NCBI RefSeq assembly: GCF_019320115.1
Contig: NC_089581.1
Location: forward strand, 70,328,448-70,392,447
Direction of reading: 5' to 3'
Length of the DNA: 64,000 nucleotides
Source: Miscanthus floridulus
Lineage: Eukaryota > Streptophyta > Magnoliopsida > Poales > Poaceae
Below are positions 21,185 through 33,005 of the stretch, piece by piece. Under the pieces are notes generated by a model that saw nothing but the letters and a program-made list of their open reading frames with translations, was not told where the DNA came from and made no database searches. Numbering within the stretch: position 1 is the stretch's first letter; each line of letters opens with the position of its first letter. A program made the position numbers and the translations under genes.

Positions 21185-23488
21185 GAATGGGGCGAGAACT
21201 CCTCTCCCCTTCCCTATTTAAAGAAGGGGCACAGTAGCGGAGGAAAGGCGAAAAGTTGGGACAAAAAACTCTCTGCCTTCCCCTATTCAATACAAATGCG
21301 AAATCAATGCTGACAGAAATCTGAGGGGACGCGCTCTGGTCGATGGGACACCACGTGGTAAGTCAGAATGTCACCCAAGCATGGCCCGCCACTAATGCGT
21401 CCCGGGCGTAAGAATCGGGGCACGCTCACCTGCAGGCAACTCTTTGCTTCCCCAGGCAGGCCCATGGAACAACCCAATGACGAAACCTCCCTCTAGGGGG
21501 AGTCCAACGGGCCTCCTGGGTCGATCGGGCGGCCCAGGCAAAATAACGAACGAACGACCAATTGAAAGATAAGTACCCCTTTTTACTTACTTTGAGTATT
21601 AAATTCTTTACTGGGCCTCTAACCCCAGCAACGACAGGGGCACGGACATCGCTCGGGGCTGACGAGGGTGCATGTTTGTTTAAACACCCTCTTAGCCTGA
21701 CCCCTCCTTACGTTGAGTACAACTGGACGAACCACTAGACCCTACGCCCCGACGGCTATGGTGTTTTTTTGGTTCACTACTATAATCGTGTTCACAATTC
21801 CTCACACTACTAGCCTTAGCTCTCGCCTTCCCGAAAGGAGTTTGGAGGGGTCCGCCTACAGAACCCCCTTCGGGGGGAAGCTGATAGATCGCTTAAAAGC
21901 CAATCGTACGGCTCGGATTGCCACCGAGAGACAGAAACAAAAAATCGCGATACTTATGCAGGTTACATTGGCCTCATTGCAAACGTCGGACCTGAACCTA
22001 GCACGGACATGTCTAGTAGGAGCTTCCCATGACTCATACCACCAAGGTAATGTTACCGACCCCCGCTTTCATTTCGATTAAGCTATACGCTAAATCCATA
22101 TATCCAAACATTTCATATGCAAATCCTTGCATCTCAACGCTTCATGTCGCGTCACGAAGTGGTAGCCGCCTCATTCAATATGAGCGACGCCCAACCAGGG
22201 TTAGAAGGTCGGCCTGCGAAGGGCTCGAGGCCGCCTCATGTCAAACAAAGCCAGGGGAGAAAAACCGAAATGAGCCCTAGTGGCCTTGCCCGACCCCGTT
22301 CAGAAGCGGACAGGGACATCTCGATCTTTCTCGTTCGATTCTAACCTCGAGCCAGACCCACAGAATCTCCGTCGAGGAGAGGCCAACGGGCCGCCTGAGC
22401 CCAACAAACAGCTTAGGCATCTGCTGGGAGGCGGGTTCAGAAGTAGTGGAATGCCACATGAGGGCTCTACCGACCCTGTCAGTGAATGATGGATCCGGAT
22501 TCCACACGAACATACCCATTAGCGAGCTCATTGAGCGCGACACTCAAGCCATCAAGGCAAGTGTCGTCAACTCAGCCCCTCCGGCCGCAGAAACCGAGGA
22601 CGGGGTAGCGCGTGAAAACATGGCCAACCCCTAGCAGACCCTCAAGGGCTCGAGGGCTCAAGCCACTCGATCCAAGATCGAGAGACCGAGGTTCGATGGC
22701 TGACCAGCGAAGGGTCCGGGGCCGCCTCACGTCGAACAAGAACTAGGGGAGAAAACACAGATGAGCCTCAACGGCCTTTGCCCGACCCGCATTAAGGTGA
22801 ATAGGGTCATCTCAACCTTCTTGTTCAAATCCAGCCTCTAGCCGAGCCCATAGAAACCCCATTGAGGGGGAATCTATTGGAAGGCGGGCCAAGGAGTAGC
22901 AGAACGCCACCTGAGGGCTTCGTCGACCCTGTCGCGAAGCAAATGGGATCGGATTCTGTCCGAACATCCCCGTTAGCAAGCTCATAACACACGGTCATGC
23001 AGCAATCATCAAAGTCCTAAGGTAAGGGGTACGAGTAAATACAAACGTAAGTTCACCTCCCTCGCTCCGGTCTCCAGTAACATCCGACCCCAACAACCGT
23101 AAGGGGTCGGATCTCACTCGAGGGGGCTGATAAAGGTATGGGAACCTCCTTTCATTTCTTTTTGAGAAAATATTACATTTGACCTCCTCTTCGCATCAAG
23201 ACCAGTGGCAAGGTTCGGCGGAACAAACTGGTAAGACCGCAAAAGGCCCACGCCCAGATAGCTACGGTAATTATGCTCACTAGCACAATCAAGTTTCCCC
23301 TAAAAAAACCTCGGGCCCTATGGTCTTAACAAACAGAAGGGTCGATTGTCTAAATCTTTTTCATCGCAAAAAGAGAAGGTAAGATCAAAACAAACGAAAT
23401 GAGACTTACGCAACCATTTCTAGGACACAAAAGCACTGACGCTTGTTCACATGTTACAAATAAGTGTTTATCAAACCAATTCCACTAA
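21185..23488 (+). other. Non-coding 3' region of the inner element
   Basis: No gene recognised. Short segments such as TGGAATGCCACATGAGGGCT (near 22447) have inverted counterparts in the outer element (near 31350 and 38860), as expected of related non-coding regions. Confidence 0.5.
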
Positions 23489-26400
23489 CTACTTCCGCGA
23501 AGGGAGAACCTCTTCTTTCAGCTTGTCCGCTAGGTTCCACGCAAGGGGAGCCACCGCCTTCTCCATCTCATCTAGCTCAGCGTCTTCATAGACAGGCACA
23601 AAACCTTGGCTCATCACCCCTAGGTTGATCTCCTGAGCATAATGGGAATGGGCGATAGTGAAGGCCTGGGTGATCCCGAGGCAAAAGGCGCTCTCCTAAA
23701 GCTAGCCCACGCACGCCGTGATACCAGTAGCACGGACCACGAGGGAACCAGCCCCCTCCTCTTGCATCACCCGCAGGTCGTCACAGACCGCTAGGATAGT
23801 GGAAGACAGGCGATCATACTCATCACCTTTGACTTGAAGAAGCCCCCGTGCCTCGGCGAGATCAGCACACAGACCGGCAAAAACTTCCTCGGCATCCAGC
23901 CGTCGGGCCACCTCGACTCCAAGATCTGCCCGGCGTGCCTCGGCCTCCTGACACACTTCATCGCGCTCTCGGATGGCCCGATTGACCACCATGGCATCAT
24001 AGTTCACCTTCTCCTACAACGTCGCGGACCTCTCCTCAGCCTTCAGCTTGAGGCCCCGCTCCGTCTGTAGCTCCGCTAGGAGCTCGCCGGCCCGCTCACT
24101 AGCTGCAGCATTCTTCTGTAGCAGCTCGTCTCGCTGCTTTTGGAGCCTGGCGATCTCCTCCTCATCCAGCTTCGTCCTCACCGACAAATCCTCAAACATC
24201 GCATCGAACTCCTCCATGTCATGATGCGCCTCGGCCTCCCACCGCTGGACGATAGCAAGCTGCGTGCTCACATCTCCTCGCAGCTGGGCCTCCTCGGTGA
24301 GGCAGTCCCACTCCACCTTTCGCTCGTGGAGAAACCAAGATTTGTTCCGGCTATGGGCAGCAAGATTCTGAAAAGAAGACCGGTATCAAAAACACGAAAA
24401 CACAAGGATACGAAAAGAAGGAGGAGAACAAGGCGAATACCTGGCTAGAAGGAACGATGATTTCGCGTAGGGCTCCATTGGCCTGGTTCAAGGCATTGAT
24501 CATGGCCAAGAACCCGATGTCAAGGTTCTCCCGCTCCACACTCTTAGCAACATCATCAAGCAAGAACAGAGTCGACGACAGATCCCGAGCATCCATCCAA
24601 TGGAGCGGCGGCTCACTCCGCATGGGGGAACGGCTGCCCCTCAACAATAGGGCTGGGGGCGATGGCCGGCGAGTCCTTCCCACCACCGCCAAGATGCCCA
24701 GAGACCCACCGGCCGTATCCTCCCCCGTCCGGCCCACCTCGGACGCATACGACCCCACTGGGCCTGACACGGTCGTGGCCTCCCCCATCTGGACCTCCGG
24801 TGGCGCAAACTGCATCGCTCCCTCGGACGCCACCATGGCCGCATCCAACTCTGCCCGATCCGCATCGGGCACCGTCTCTGTGGCCACCGGAGGCGCGGAC
24901 TGCGCCACCCCCTCAGACATGACCACGGCTGCGTCCGGCTGCTCTTAGCCTAACGCGGTCGCGGTCGCCTATTCAGCAACCACCAAGGGCGCCACCGGAC
25001 TGGCCAATGAGGCTGCGATGCTCCTGCCCAAAATAGGGGCGACGTCGGGTAGCACCAGAGTCCCATCTGAAGGGCAAGGCTCTTCTTGGGCGCCGGCCCC
25101 AAAGGGTAGCCCCGTCGCAAGAATCTACAAAAGAGGAAAAAGCGTAAGATCGAAACAAAAAAATAAAGGGAACAACGAGGGGAGTCGATGATGTAGTCTA
25201 ACACTTTTAGGCGGCGGGTACGTTTTGGGGATGAACCCCCGGACCCCTGCTCCAACTCATGTGGGTGGGACCATTTCGGGCCTGCCCCCTACTCCGAGGT
25301 AGGGGGGCTCGTCTCCCTTGTCTCATGGGGCGTGGCGCCAGAGGTGCTCCCCTCCATCACCTCTCGGGGCGTGGCGTCGGAGCCGTTCCCCTCCACCATC
25401 TCATGGGGCATAGCACCGGAGCCGCTTTTCTCCATCACCTCTCGAGGCGTGGCATCGGAGCCGCCCCCCTCCACTAGCACTGCGGGGATGGTCTCAGATC
25501 TAACCCCTCCCATCCACCGATCCTCCGCCGACACCCCGAGGGTAGCGGTGGATCCATCGGCTCCCACCGGACCTAGGGGCGGGCCTGGCTCCACCGCTCC
25601 CACAGACTCGCTTCCCTCCGCGTGGAACGGGAAGGGCCCCTATGGGGGCAATGAGTCCTCGTCCACCAGGTCACCCCAATCCACGCCGTCCGCTCCCTCA
25701 TTGGACTCATCATCGTCATCGTCATCTTCACTGCTCGTCTCCTCTCCTCGATCTTGAGCTTGTTGCTTCCGTATTGCCTTTTTCTTCGCGAGCTCCCTCA
25801 TCTTCTTGTCCCAACCAGCCGCGGCGCGGTTCATTGCCGCCCGGGTTAGGTCCTTCCGTAGTGGAGCCGAGCTGTCCTTGAAGTGCAGTCCCCCCGGCTG
25901 GTCCCACCATCCCGAGGTTAGCATCAGGGGATCAGAAATTTCAAGTGAAAAGAGGAGCGAAGGGAAAAAAGACTTACGAAATCAACAAATCCCAGTTCCG
26001 GCTGCATTGGGGGATGTCACGGCACCGGATACACAAAGTCAAGAATGGCACCACGGGAGTCCTTCGTGGGCTCCATCGCCTCCTTGACGCACTATGCCAC
26101 TTCGGAGTAAGGGAGCGCCTCGTCGACAAGCACCGTCCCTTTGAACGACGCTTCAGGCACCATCTGATACATGGGGAGCGCGCGCGCCATCAGCGGCGCA
26201 ACCCTCCTCGCGTGGTAGGCGCCAATGATCCCCGACCCCTTCACCCCCTCTGCTTCAGAGTTTGGAAGGCAGCGAGAAGGTCGTTGAGTTGCTTCTTTGC
26301 CTTACCCGGGACGCCCCACCCCCACGACCCCAGGGCCTCCAAGATGTAGCGCCCGATGAAAGCTGGCAAGGGGGCGGCGGCGTCGTTCTTGATATACAAC

Positions 26401-26885
26401 CATTGTGAATGCCACCCCTTGTTGGAGGTGGACAAATGCATTAGCGGGTACGTCCCCCCTCGGTTGTTGCGGAGGTGGATGCTGGCGCACCCCACCGGCG
26501 CATGCAGCTCTTGCTGCTCGACCCACCTCTTCACCAGATTAACGACAAAGATATACCGCCACAGGTTAAAGTGGGGACCGATCCCTAAGAACCCCTTGCA
26601 TAGGGCAACGAACACCGTAATGTGCTGGATCCCGTTGGGGGTAAGGTGCTGCAGTTCCACCTGATAATAGTCCAGCAATCCCCAGAAAAACGGATGGGCG
26701 AGCATGGCGAATCCCCGCTCATGGAAGTGAGCAAAAGACATGACGTACCCTTTAGGCGGCTGCGGCTCCTCCTCCTCACCGGGCAGTCGCCACTCCTCGG
26801 TGGTGGTCAACGGGCAAAGGAGGCCTCGGTGGACGAGGCCCTCCAGGCATCGAAGGGAGATGTTGGATTTGTACCCCGGGTCCAT
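23489..26885 (-). pseudogene. Antisense multi-exon gene of the Tat element (putative gypsy-type transposon domain)
   Basis: The gene starts at ATG 26885 and ends near 23489. The N-terminal 210 residues contain FAHFHERGFAMLAHPFFWGL, LLDYYQVELQHLTPNGI, FVALCKGFLGIGPHFNLWRY and WHSQWLYIKN, matching the 'putative gypsy type transposon' family (PF04195) of grass Tat elements. The frame then shifts near 26250. An acidic DDDDDDE region (about 25720), a Pro/Ala/Thr-rich segment and a long coiled coil (24316-23750) follow. A 73-base intron is visible at 24368-24440, and a GTAAGT donor lies at 25975. Several TAG stops (about 24016, 23689, 23683) break it. Function unknown; it is transcribed, if at all, opposite to gag-pol. 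Confidence 0.75.
24368..24440 (-). other. 73-bp intron in the antisense gene
   Basis: The minus strand reads CTAGCCAG|GTATTCG ... TTCTTTTCAG|AATCTTG. Removing it joins ALREIIVPSSQ to NLAAHSRNKSWF and on to EWDCLTEEAQ in one frame. It is T-rich, with canonical GT-AG borders. Confidence 0.75.
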
Positions 26886-27036
26886 TGCGACAACAGGAGC
26901 AGCACGGAGAAGAAGGCAGCAGTGAGTTTGACGGCGACAGCAGCGTGGGCGCAGGAGGCTAGGGCGATTGGCGGCGGAGGTTTCAAACGCGAAGGCAAGG
27001 AGGTGAAATACAGAACCCTAGGGGCGAACCCCATGG

Positions 27037-27043
27037 TTTTATA
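27037..27043 (-). promoter_or_regulatory. TATA box of the antisense gene
   Basis: On the minus strand, CCCTATAAAACCATGG lies about 150 bases upstream of the ATG at 26885. This is a normal plant promoter spacing, inside the retrotransposon but not in an LTR. Confidence 0.55.
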
Positions 27044-27479
27044 GGGGCGACGGATGCGAGAAGGGCAACCGTTCGCCTCGATCTCTGGGCCTACCACGTG
27101 CACCATCGCGTCACGTCATGGGACACGCGCCCGCGATCCCTATCCTCTCGCACCAAAATCACGTTGGACGGTTCGCCTTCCCGAAGCGATCGGACTCTTT
27201 TCCCACAGTGGGGACGTGGACCAGAAAAATCTCTTCTCTGATCCGTCTAGGCCCATAACGACCGGGGGTCGGCCCAAACCAACTAAATGGCCGCTCCAAT
27301 GAAGGATGGGCCTGCGAGAAACTAGAACTCAAGGACGCAAGCGTCACCAGGGCCTTGATCCGCAGTTGGGTTCCGCCCAGGCCGGCCCTGAATAAAATTC
27401 CCACGAACGGAATACCATGTTTCCCTTAAAAATATCCAGTTGACAAAAAACCAAGTCTTACGGCCTTACCCACAGAGGG

Positions 27480-27848
27480 TCCGATACTACCCCCGGGCGA
27501 CTCTACTCGAATCACCCAAGGGCTCAGGGGCTACACCCATCAGGTGCGCGCACGCACCCTCTGGCGAATTGACTCCGACAAAATCGAATACACCCCCAGG
27601 CGATTCTACTCGAATCACCCGGGGGCTCGGGGGCTACACCCATCGGGTGCGCACACACGCACCCTCTGCTGAATTGACTCTGACAAAACCGAATACACCC
27701 CCTAGGTGACTCTACTCGAATCACCTGGGGCTCGGGGGCTACACCCATCGGGTGCACTCACGCGCACCCTCTGGCGAATTGACTCCGACGAAATTGAATA
27801 CATCCTCCGGGCGACTCTACCCGAATCACCCGGGGGCTCAGGGGCTAC
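27480..27848. repeat. 104-bp tandem repeats with polypurine-like tracts before the 3' LTR
   Basis: About 3.5 copies of a unit of about 104 bases contain TCTACTCGAATCACC and GGGGGCTCGGGGGCTACACC. The last copy runs into the LTR at 27849. Each unit carries a purine-rich stretch like the true polypurine tract. Confidence 0.8.
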
Positions 27849-29188
27849 TATCGGGGACCTAATACTGGGGAACCCAAGGAGGTGGAACTAATAACCATCG
27901 AACGTTAAAAACTCCCGGGCGGACAAGGGCGCTACTACGCTTCTTGGCCGAATGTCGGGAGTTTAGTTCCGCCTCGCTCGATGCCCGTCAGCCAGCTTCG
28001 CCTCCCCCGGTGGCTGGGGGCGGCACCGCCTCGCCCAAGGGTTGAGCCTCGATGGCTGAGGGCTAGACCTTACCTTGCTTGACCCTCAAGGGCTAGACTC
28101 CGCGTCGCCCGACCCCCGCGGGATGGACTCCGCGTCGCCCGACCCCCGAGGGATAGACTCCGCTTCGCCTGACCCCCGAGGGAAGGGCTCGGCCTCGCCC
28201 AACGAATAAAGGCCAGGCTCCACCTCATCCGACGGCCGAGGACGGACCTCACCTCACCCAATTGCCGAGAGCTGGCTCCGCTTCGCCTGACAACTACACC
28301 CTGCTCCATCATGATGATAGGCATAGGGTAAGACAAGACGGTCGGGTCAACCGCCGCATCAGGGACCATACCCTGCACCCCTAGAGGAAAGTACCATTAG
28401 AGCGTGATGGGACGGGCGCTTAGACCCCTCTAAGCGTGGTAGAGCCTGAATAGTGTTGTGGGCGCGTGCTCTTTGCCCTACAGTGTTGTAGGCGCCGCAT
28501 TCAACCTCTAGGCGAAGAACCCAACGTGGACATACGACAACCACTATGTTCCAAGCAGGGACTCCCAACGGGGTCCATACACTCTACAATGACAAACAAG
28601 CAGTCACCGCGCTATCCGCTTCCCAAGGGGTCGGAGATCGACAACCCCGTCTCACACGCCGCCCGTAGGGGCGGGATGGGACGCACCCACTTGCTAAAAG
28701 AGGCCAGGGCATGGCCTACGAAGATCAACAAGCACGCCACTCCTGACACGGTCTGTCAGGTTATACAGGGTAGGCGCGGGAAAAAAGGAAGACCCGGCTC
28801 CTCCTAAGGACCTTCTATACCCTTGGTATTTTCTTCTTTCTCCCGTCTGTAGCCCCTGCTCCCCCCTTGGTCTATAAAAGGGGAGGGTAGGGCTCCACTA
28901 AAGGGACCGACTCTTGACGAACAACACACATCACATACAGTCAAGCTGCTATCAGGCTCTTGACATCCTTTTGACCCTTCCATCAGAGATCTGGGACCAG
29001 TCCCTCTCTCGACCGTTTGTACCCCCTACTACGAACCATTTTTGGTGATAATAACACGAGCAGCAACAGACTGGACGTAGGGACATTCAGCCCGAACTAG
29101 TATAAATCTTGTGTCCATTAGCATACCATCCGGGCCTAATGCACATAACTATAAATTTACTCGCCGGTGCTTATTCGAAACACCGACA
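27849..29188 (+). repeat. Inner element 3' LTR (1340 bp)
   Basis: Begins TATCGGGGACC (5' LTR: TGTCGGGGACC) and ends ACACCGACA. The flanking AGGAT follows at 29189. A 30-bp array and a TATAAAAGGGGAGGG motif correspond to those in the 5' LTR. Confidence 0.95.
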
Positions 29189-29193
29189 AGGAT

Positions 29194-29985
29194 GATGGCA
29201 GGCGCCCACAATACTGTTGAATGTTAGATGCACATGGGAGGTTGTGTTGTCTTCTTCGGGTATGGTAGATGTCGGCGCCTGCCACACTGTTGATAGCCAG
29301 AGACATGCAAGGGGTTTTACCATGTTTGTCTGGTCACATAAATGTTGGTGCCCACAACACTGTTGATGCCCAGAGGCATGTGGGGGGAGCCTTACCGCAT
29401 TTATTTAGTATGGGAGTTGATGGCGCCCACAACACTGTAGGGGAAAATGTCGGCGCCTACAACACTGCTTTGGTTCTGCCATGCCAGACAGGTCGCAGGC
29501 TACTATCTTGCAGGTGCACAGGGTACGGTCCCTGGTATTGCGGTTTGACTTATGTACTCTATCTTACTTTCTCCGTCCGTTTCTTGGTCATTACTGAGCG
29601 GGCATCCTCGGTCGGTCGGTCCCAGTCGGCTCTGATTGCGCCAGTCGGAGAGGAGCTGTAAGCAGGGGTTCGGTGCATTCCCAATCGAAGAAGCGAATCG
29701 GAGTCGAAAGCAGTGTTTGGCCAGGCTTTCCGGTCGGAGAGGCCGTCTGGAGGTGGGCTGGAGACCAAAGCGAGCGCTCCGGTTGGAGAGGTGGGCCAGA
29801 GTCGGAAGCGGGCGCCGTTCCTCCTCGGCCAGGCCTTCCGGTCGGTGATTGGATTGCCCTTCTGGCCTGTTGTTTAGGTACTTGGGCCGGCCCATGAGTT
29901 GCGTGTTGCTCGCAACGTTGTCTGTTGGGCCGAGCTTTCATTGGGAAGCTGATCCATGAGGGACACCGGGTTTATGAACCCGACA
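29194..29985 (-). repeat. Outer element 3' LTR, second part
   Basis: Continuation of the split LTR from GATGGCAGGCGCC to GAACCCGACA, 792 bases. It aligns with 47656-48442. Confidence 0.92.
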
Positions 29986-30230
29986 GGAGCCCTCGAGCCC
30001 CCAGACGATTCGGGTAGAATCGTTTGGGGGATTTTTGTTTCGATGGCGGGTGCGCGCGAGCGCACCCACGGGTGTAGCCCTAGGGCAATTCGGGCAGAAT
30101 CGTCTGGGGGGTTTTTGTGTTGCCAGCGGGGGAAGTTTTTGTTTTCGTCAGTGGGTGCGCACAAGCACACCCGTGGGTGTAGCCCCAGGCGATTCGAGCA
30201 GAATCGTCTGGGTTTTTTGTCAGCGGGCGT
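29986..30230. repeat. Tandem repeats next to the outer 3' LTR, with polypurine-like tracts
   Basis: Three related units start near 30006, 30088 and 30189 (GATTCGGGTAGAATCGTTTG and variants). The other strand gives C/T- and G-rich tracts like TGGGGGCTCGAGGGCTCC, which precedes the LTR. The organisation parallels 27480-27848 of the inner element. Confidence 0.7.
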
Positions 30231-30300
30231 GTGTGTGTGAATGTTAGTCGAGACAAAGTCGTCCTGGTGTTGGTGTAGCCTACGCAGCTGAGGCAGTTAG

Positions 30301-30570
30301 TTTAGGGATCACTCGAGACGGACTTCACAGATCCTAGCATTGGTGCGCGCCGTGGGATCGAGCGAGTCGGAGTTGTGGATCCCTGCGTAGTTTAGGGATC
30401 AGATGAGACAGAGCTCACGAATCCTGGCGTCGATGCACATCGTGGGATCAGGCAAGTCGGAGTCATGGATCCTAGGATAGTTTAGGGATCGGATGAGATG
30501 GAGCTCGTGGATCCTGGCATCGGTGCACGCCGTGGGATCGGGCGAGTTGGAGTCATGGATCCTGATGGGG
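30301..30570. repeat. 90-bp tandem repeat, three copies
   Basis: TTTAGGGATC starts units at 30301, 30391 and 30481, an exact 90-base period. Units contain GTGGGATCGAGCGAGTCGGA-type sequence. Non-coding. Confidence 0.85.
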
Positions 30571-30589
30571 CGAGTTTGGGGTCGCAGAC

Positions 30590-31160
30590 CCAGGCATTGG
30601 TGTGTAGTCGAGGCGTAGCCAAGGGATGGAGCAAGTTTGGGGTCGTAGACCTAGGTGTTGGTGTGCAGTCGAGGCATAGCCGAGGGATGGGGCGAGTTCG
30701 AGGTCACATGCCTAGGCGTTGGTGTGTAGTCAAGGCGTAGCCAAGGGATGGGGCGAGTTTGGGGTCGCAGACCTAGGCGTTTGGTGTGTAGTCGATGCGT
30801 AGCCGAGGGATGGGGTGAGTTCGAGGTCGTAGACCTAGGCATTGGTGTGCAGTCAAGGCGTAGCCGAGGGATGGGACGAGTTCAGGGTTGTAGCCCCAGG
30901 CGTTGGTGTGCAGTCGAGGTGTACCCGAGGGATGGGGCGAGTTCGGGGTCACAGACCCAGGCGTTTGGTGCGCAGTCGAGGCGTAGCCGAGGGATGGGGC
31001 GAGTTCGGGGTCATAGACCTAGGCGTTGGTGTGCAGTCGAGGCATAGCCAAGGGATGGGGCGAGTTCGGGTCGTAGACCCAGGCGTTTGGTACGCAGTCG
31101 AGGCGTAGCCGAGGGATGGGGCGAGTTCGGGGTCGCAGACCCAGGCGTTTGGTGTGTCTT
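30590..31160. repeat. 61-bp tandem repeat array, about nine copies
   Basis: AGTCGAGGCGTAGCC recurs at about 30606, 30665, 30728, 30790, 30851, 30912, 30973, 31034 and 31095. Spacing settles at 61 bases. A shorter array of the same unit is at 38400-38650. Confidence 0.9.
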
Positions 31161-32829
31161 GAGCCCCCGAGCCCCGTTGGGCTTGGTAGGGGTTGGTTTG
31201 AGTTTTGTGCATTACCCTGTCCTCTGTTTCTTACGACCGGAGGGGCTGAGTTTTGTCGCTTGCCTCGATTGCTCGGGCTTGAGTAACACGCTTGGTGAGC
31301 TCGCTAACTATTATGATCGAGTGGAATCCGGGTCCGTTGTTCATGACGGGGTCGACATAGCCCTCTTGTGACATTCCACTACTCCTTCACCTATGACCCG
31401 GCAGATGCCTGGGTCATTCCAGAGACCGACTCGGGTGGCCCGCTGCCCTTCCCTCAATGGAGATTCTGTGGGTTTGGCAGAGGCTTAGGATCGAACGAGA
31501 AGGTTGAGATGACCCTGTCCGCTTCGGGGCAGACTAGGCGAGGGCCGCACGGGGCTCATCTATGTTTTCTCCCCTGGCTCTGTTTGACGCAAGGCGACCT
31601 CGAGCCCTTCGTGGACCGGCCTTCGAACCCCGGTCAGTCGTTACTCATGTTGAATGAGGCAACTGCCTCTTCGTGACGCAACACAGAGCATTGTGATGCA
31701 TTTAGCTGCATGTGCTATGTCTTAGTTCCCGAGTCCCCGGGCGATTTGGGCCCGAATTGTCTGGGGGGTGTGGGTGTATGGAATGAATGCGGGTATGGAC
31801 GTATGAATGACTATAAAGAAATAGTGGGGGTCGGTAGTGTTACCTTGATGACTCGAGCGATGGGGTTTGGGGAGCTCCAATCAGAAATTTCCGACCGGGA
31901 CCCGTGCTCGTCGTTCGTGATGGAGTCGGCATGGCGTACATGGGGCGTCCCTTTGCTCCTTACTTGTCTCTCGGCGTTTTCCTGAGCCGTTTGATCGACT
32001 TAGGAAGCCTGATGGTCTCTCCTGGCGGAGATCCCGTTGTTTGGGTTTTTCCAAGTCTCGCCTGGGAAGGTAGAGGGACGCCTGCGTGTGGTGGCGTTTT
32101 GGTTCTTGCACCGAGCGTGCGGTAGTGGTGGGCCATACCCCAGCCATGTCTCGTCTGACCAGGCGTCGTCCCGTCGGTCAGTGTGCGTCCCATCAGTCAG
32201 GGTGCGTCCCATCGTTTTCCATCCGCATTGAATGGGGGAAGGGAGAGAGTTTTTCGTGCCGATCTTTTGCCCTTCTTCAGCTGTCGTGTTTCCTCTTTAA
32301 ATAGGGGAAGAGAGAGGGCTTCTCGTCGCAGTCCTTTGCCTGTTCTCCAACTATTGCCTCTTCTCCTTCTTCCTTCTCACCGAGAGTGCCTGTATGCCGC
32401 GGCGGTTCCTAAGTGAGAGAGAGGGTAAGCAAGGGGGAGGACTCACAGATCCCTTCGTGAATCCAGAGCGCAATGTCGAGCTGGAGGTTGCCCGAGACGG
32501 TGTTGGCTATCTTTGCCTGAGAAGGGGCGGCTTCCGCTGAGGGAGGTGGCGCGCTGGATTCATCTGCGAGGCCTTTCTCGGGATGAAGCCGTGCGTGGAC
32601 TCTTTCCGGTGGATCTTCACTGGGCGAGCCTTGACGGAGGGGAAGTTGCCCAGGACCGTGCTGGTGGAGTGTTTCGCGCCTGCAGCTGCTCAGGTTGGCC
32701 AGTTCATAAAGTTTGATGAGATATCCTCCAGCCACGGTGGCCATACCTTGGTGGCAGCGTCCCTGCCCAGGAGCTGCCTCAACTGCATGAGAAGGTCAGA
32801 AGCTCCATGCTTTTCTGCTAAGCATCTAT

Positions 32830-33005
32830 GGGTGCGACGCCCTTGAGGTATCCGCAGTGCTCGCCGAAGTCGAGGGAGCAGAACTGGACGGGGTCCTTGA
32901 GGTACCCGCTGCGCTCGTCGAAGTCGAGGGAGCAGAACCGGGCGATGGTTATGTCCGGCGGTATGTGCCGTGGCTTCTCCTTTGGCATCAGTTGATGCCG
33001 TCGAG
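32830..33005 (-). pseudogene. RPL8: Captured uL2 (RPL8) N-terminal fragment in the outer element, copy 1
   Basis: The minus strand reads ARFCSLDFDERSGYLKD followed by VQFCSLDFGEHCGYLKGV. Both resemble the ARFRSLDFGERNGYLKGV segment of plant uL2 (about residues 26-44). The two copies are a 54-base in-frame tandem duplication (CCTTGAGGTA at 32841 and 32895). It is in the sense direction of the outer element, downstream of pol. It cannot make ribosomal protein. Confidence 0.78.

Larger units (their letters stand above)
12515..29188 (+). mobile_element. Inner Ty3/Gypsy Tat-lineage retrotransposon
   Basis: A complete 16.7-kb element inserted in the outer element's LTR. AGGAT occurs at 12510-12514 and again at 29189-29193, while the uninterrupted LTR has it once (about 47651-47655). 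Order on the plus strand: LTR, primer-binding site, gag, protease, RT, RNase H, second RNase H domain, integrase, captured uL2/RPL8 fragment, a 6.6-kb 3' region with an antisense gene, tandem repeats with polypurine-like tracts, LTR. The second RNase H domain and the antisense ORF are Tat-lineage traits. All ORFs are broken. Confidence 0.95.

Noticed and set aside
30498..31108. Several overlapping frames with repeated Gly/Arg/Val units
   Set aside because: Direct result of the 61-bp tandem array; not protein coding.
30590..31160. Regularly spaced repeats resembling a CRISPR array
   Set aside because: The whole 61-base unit repeats with no unique spacers, and the context is a plant retrotransposon. 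It is an ordinary tandem array.
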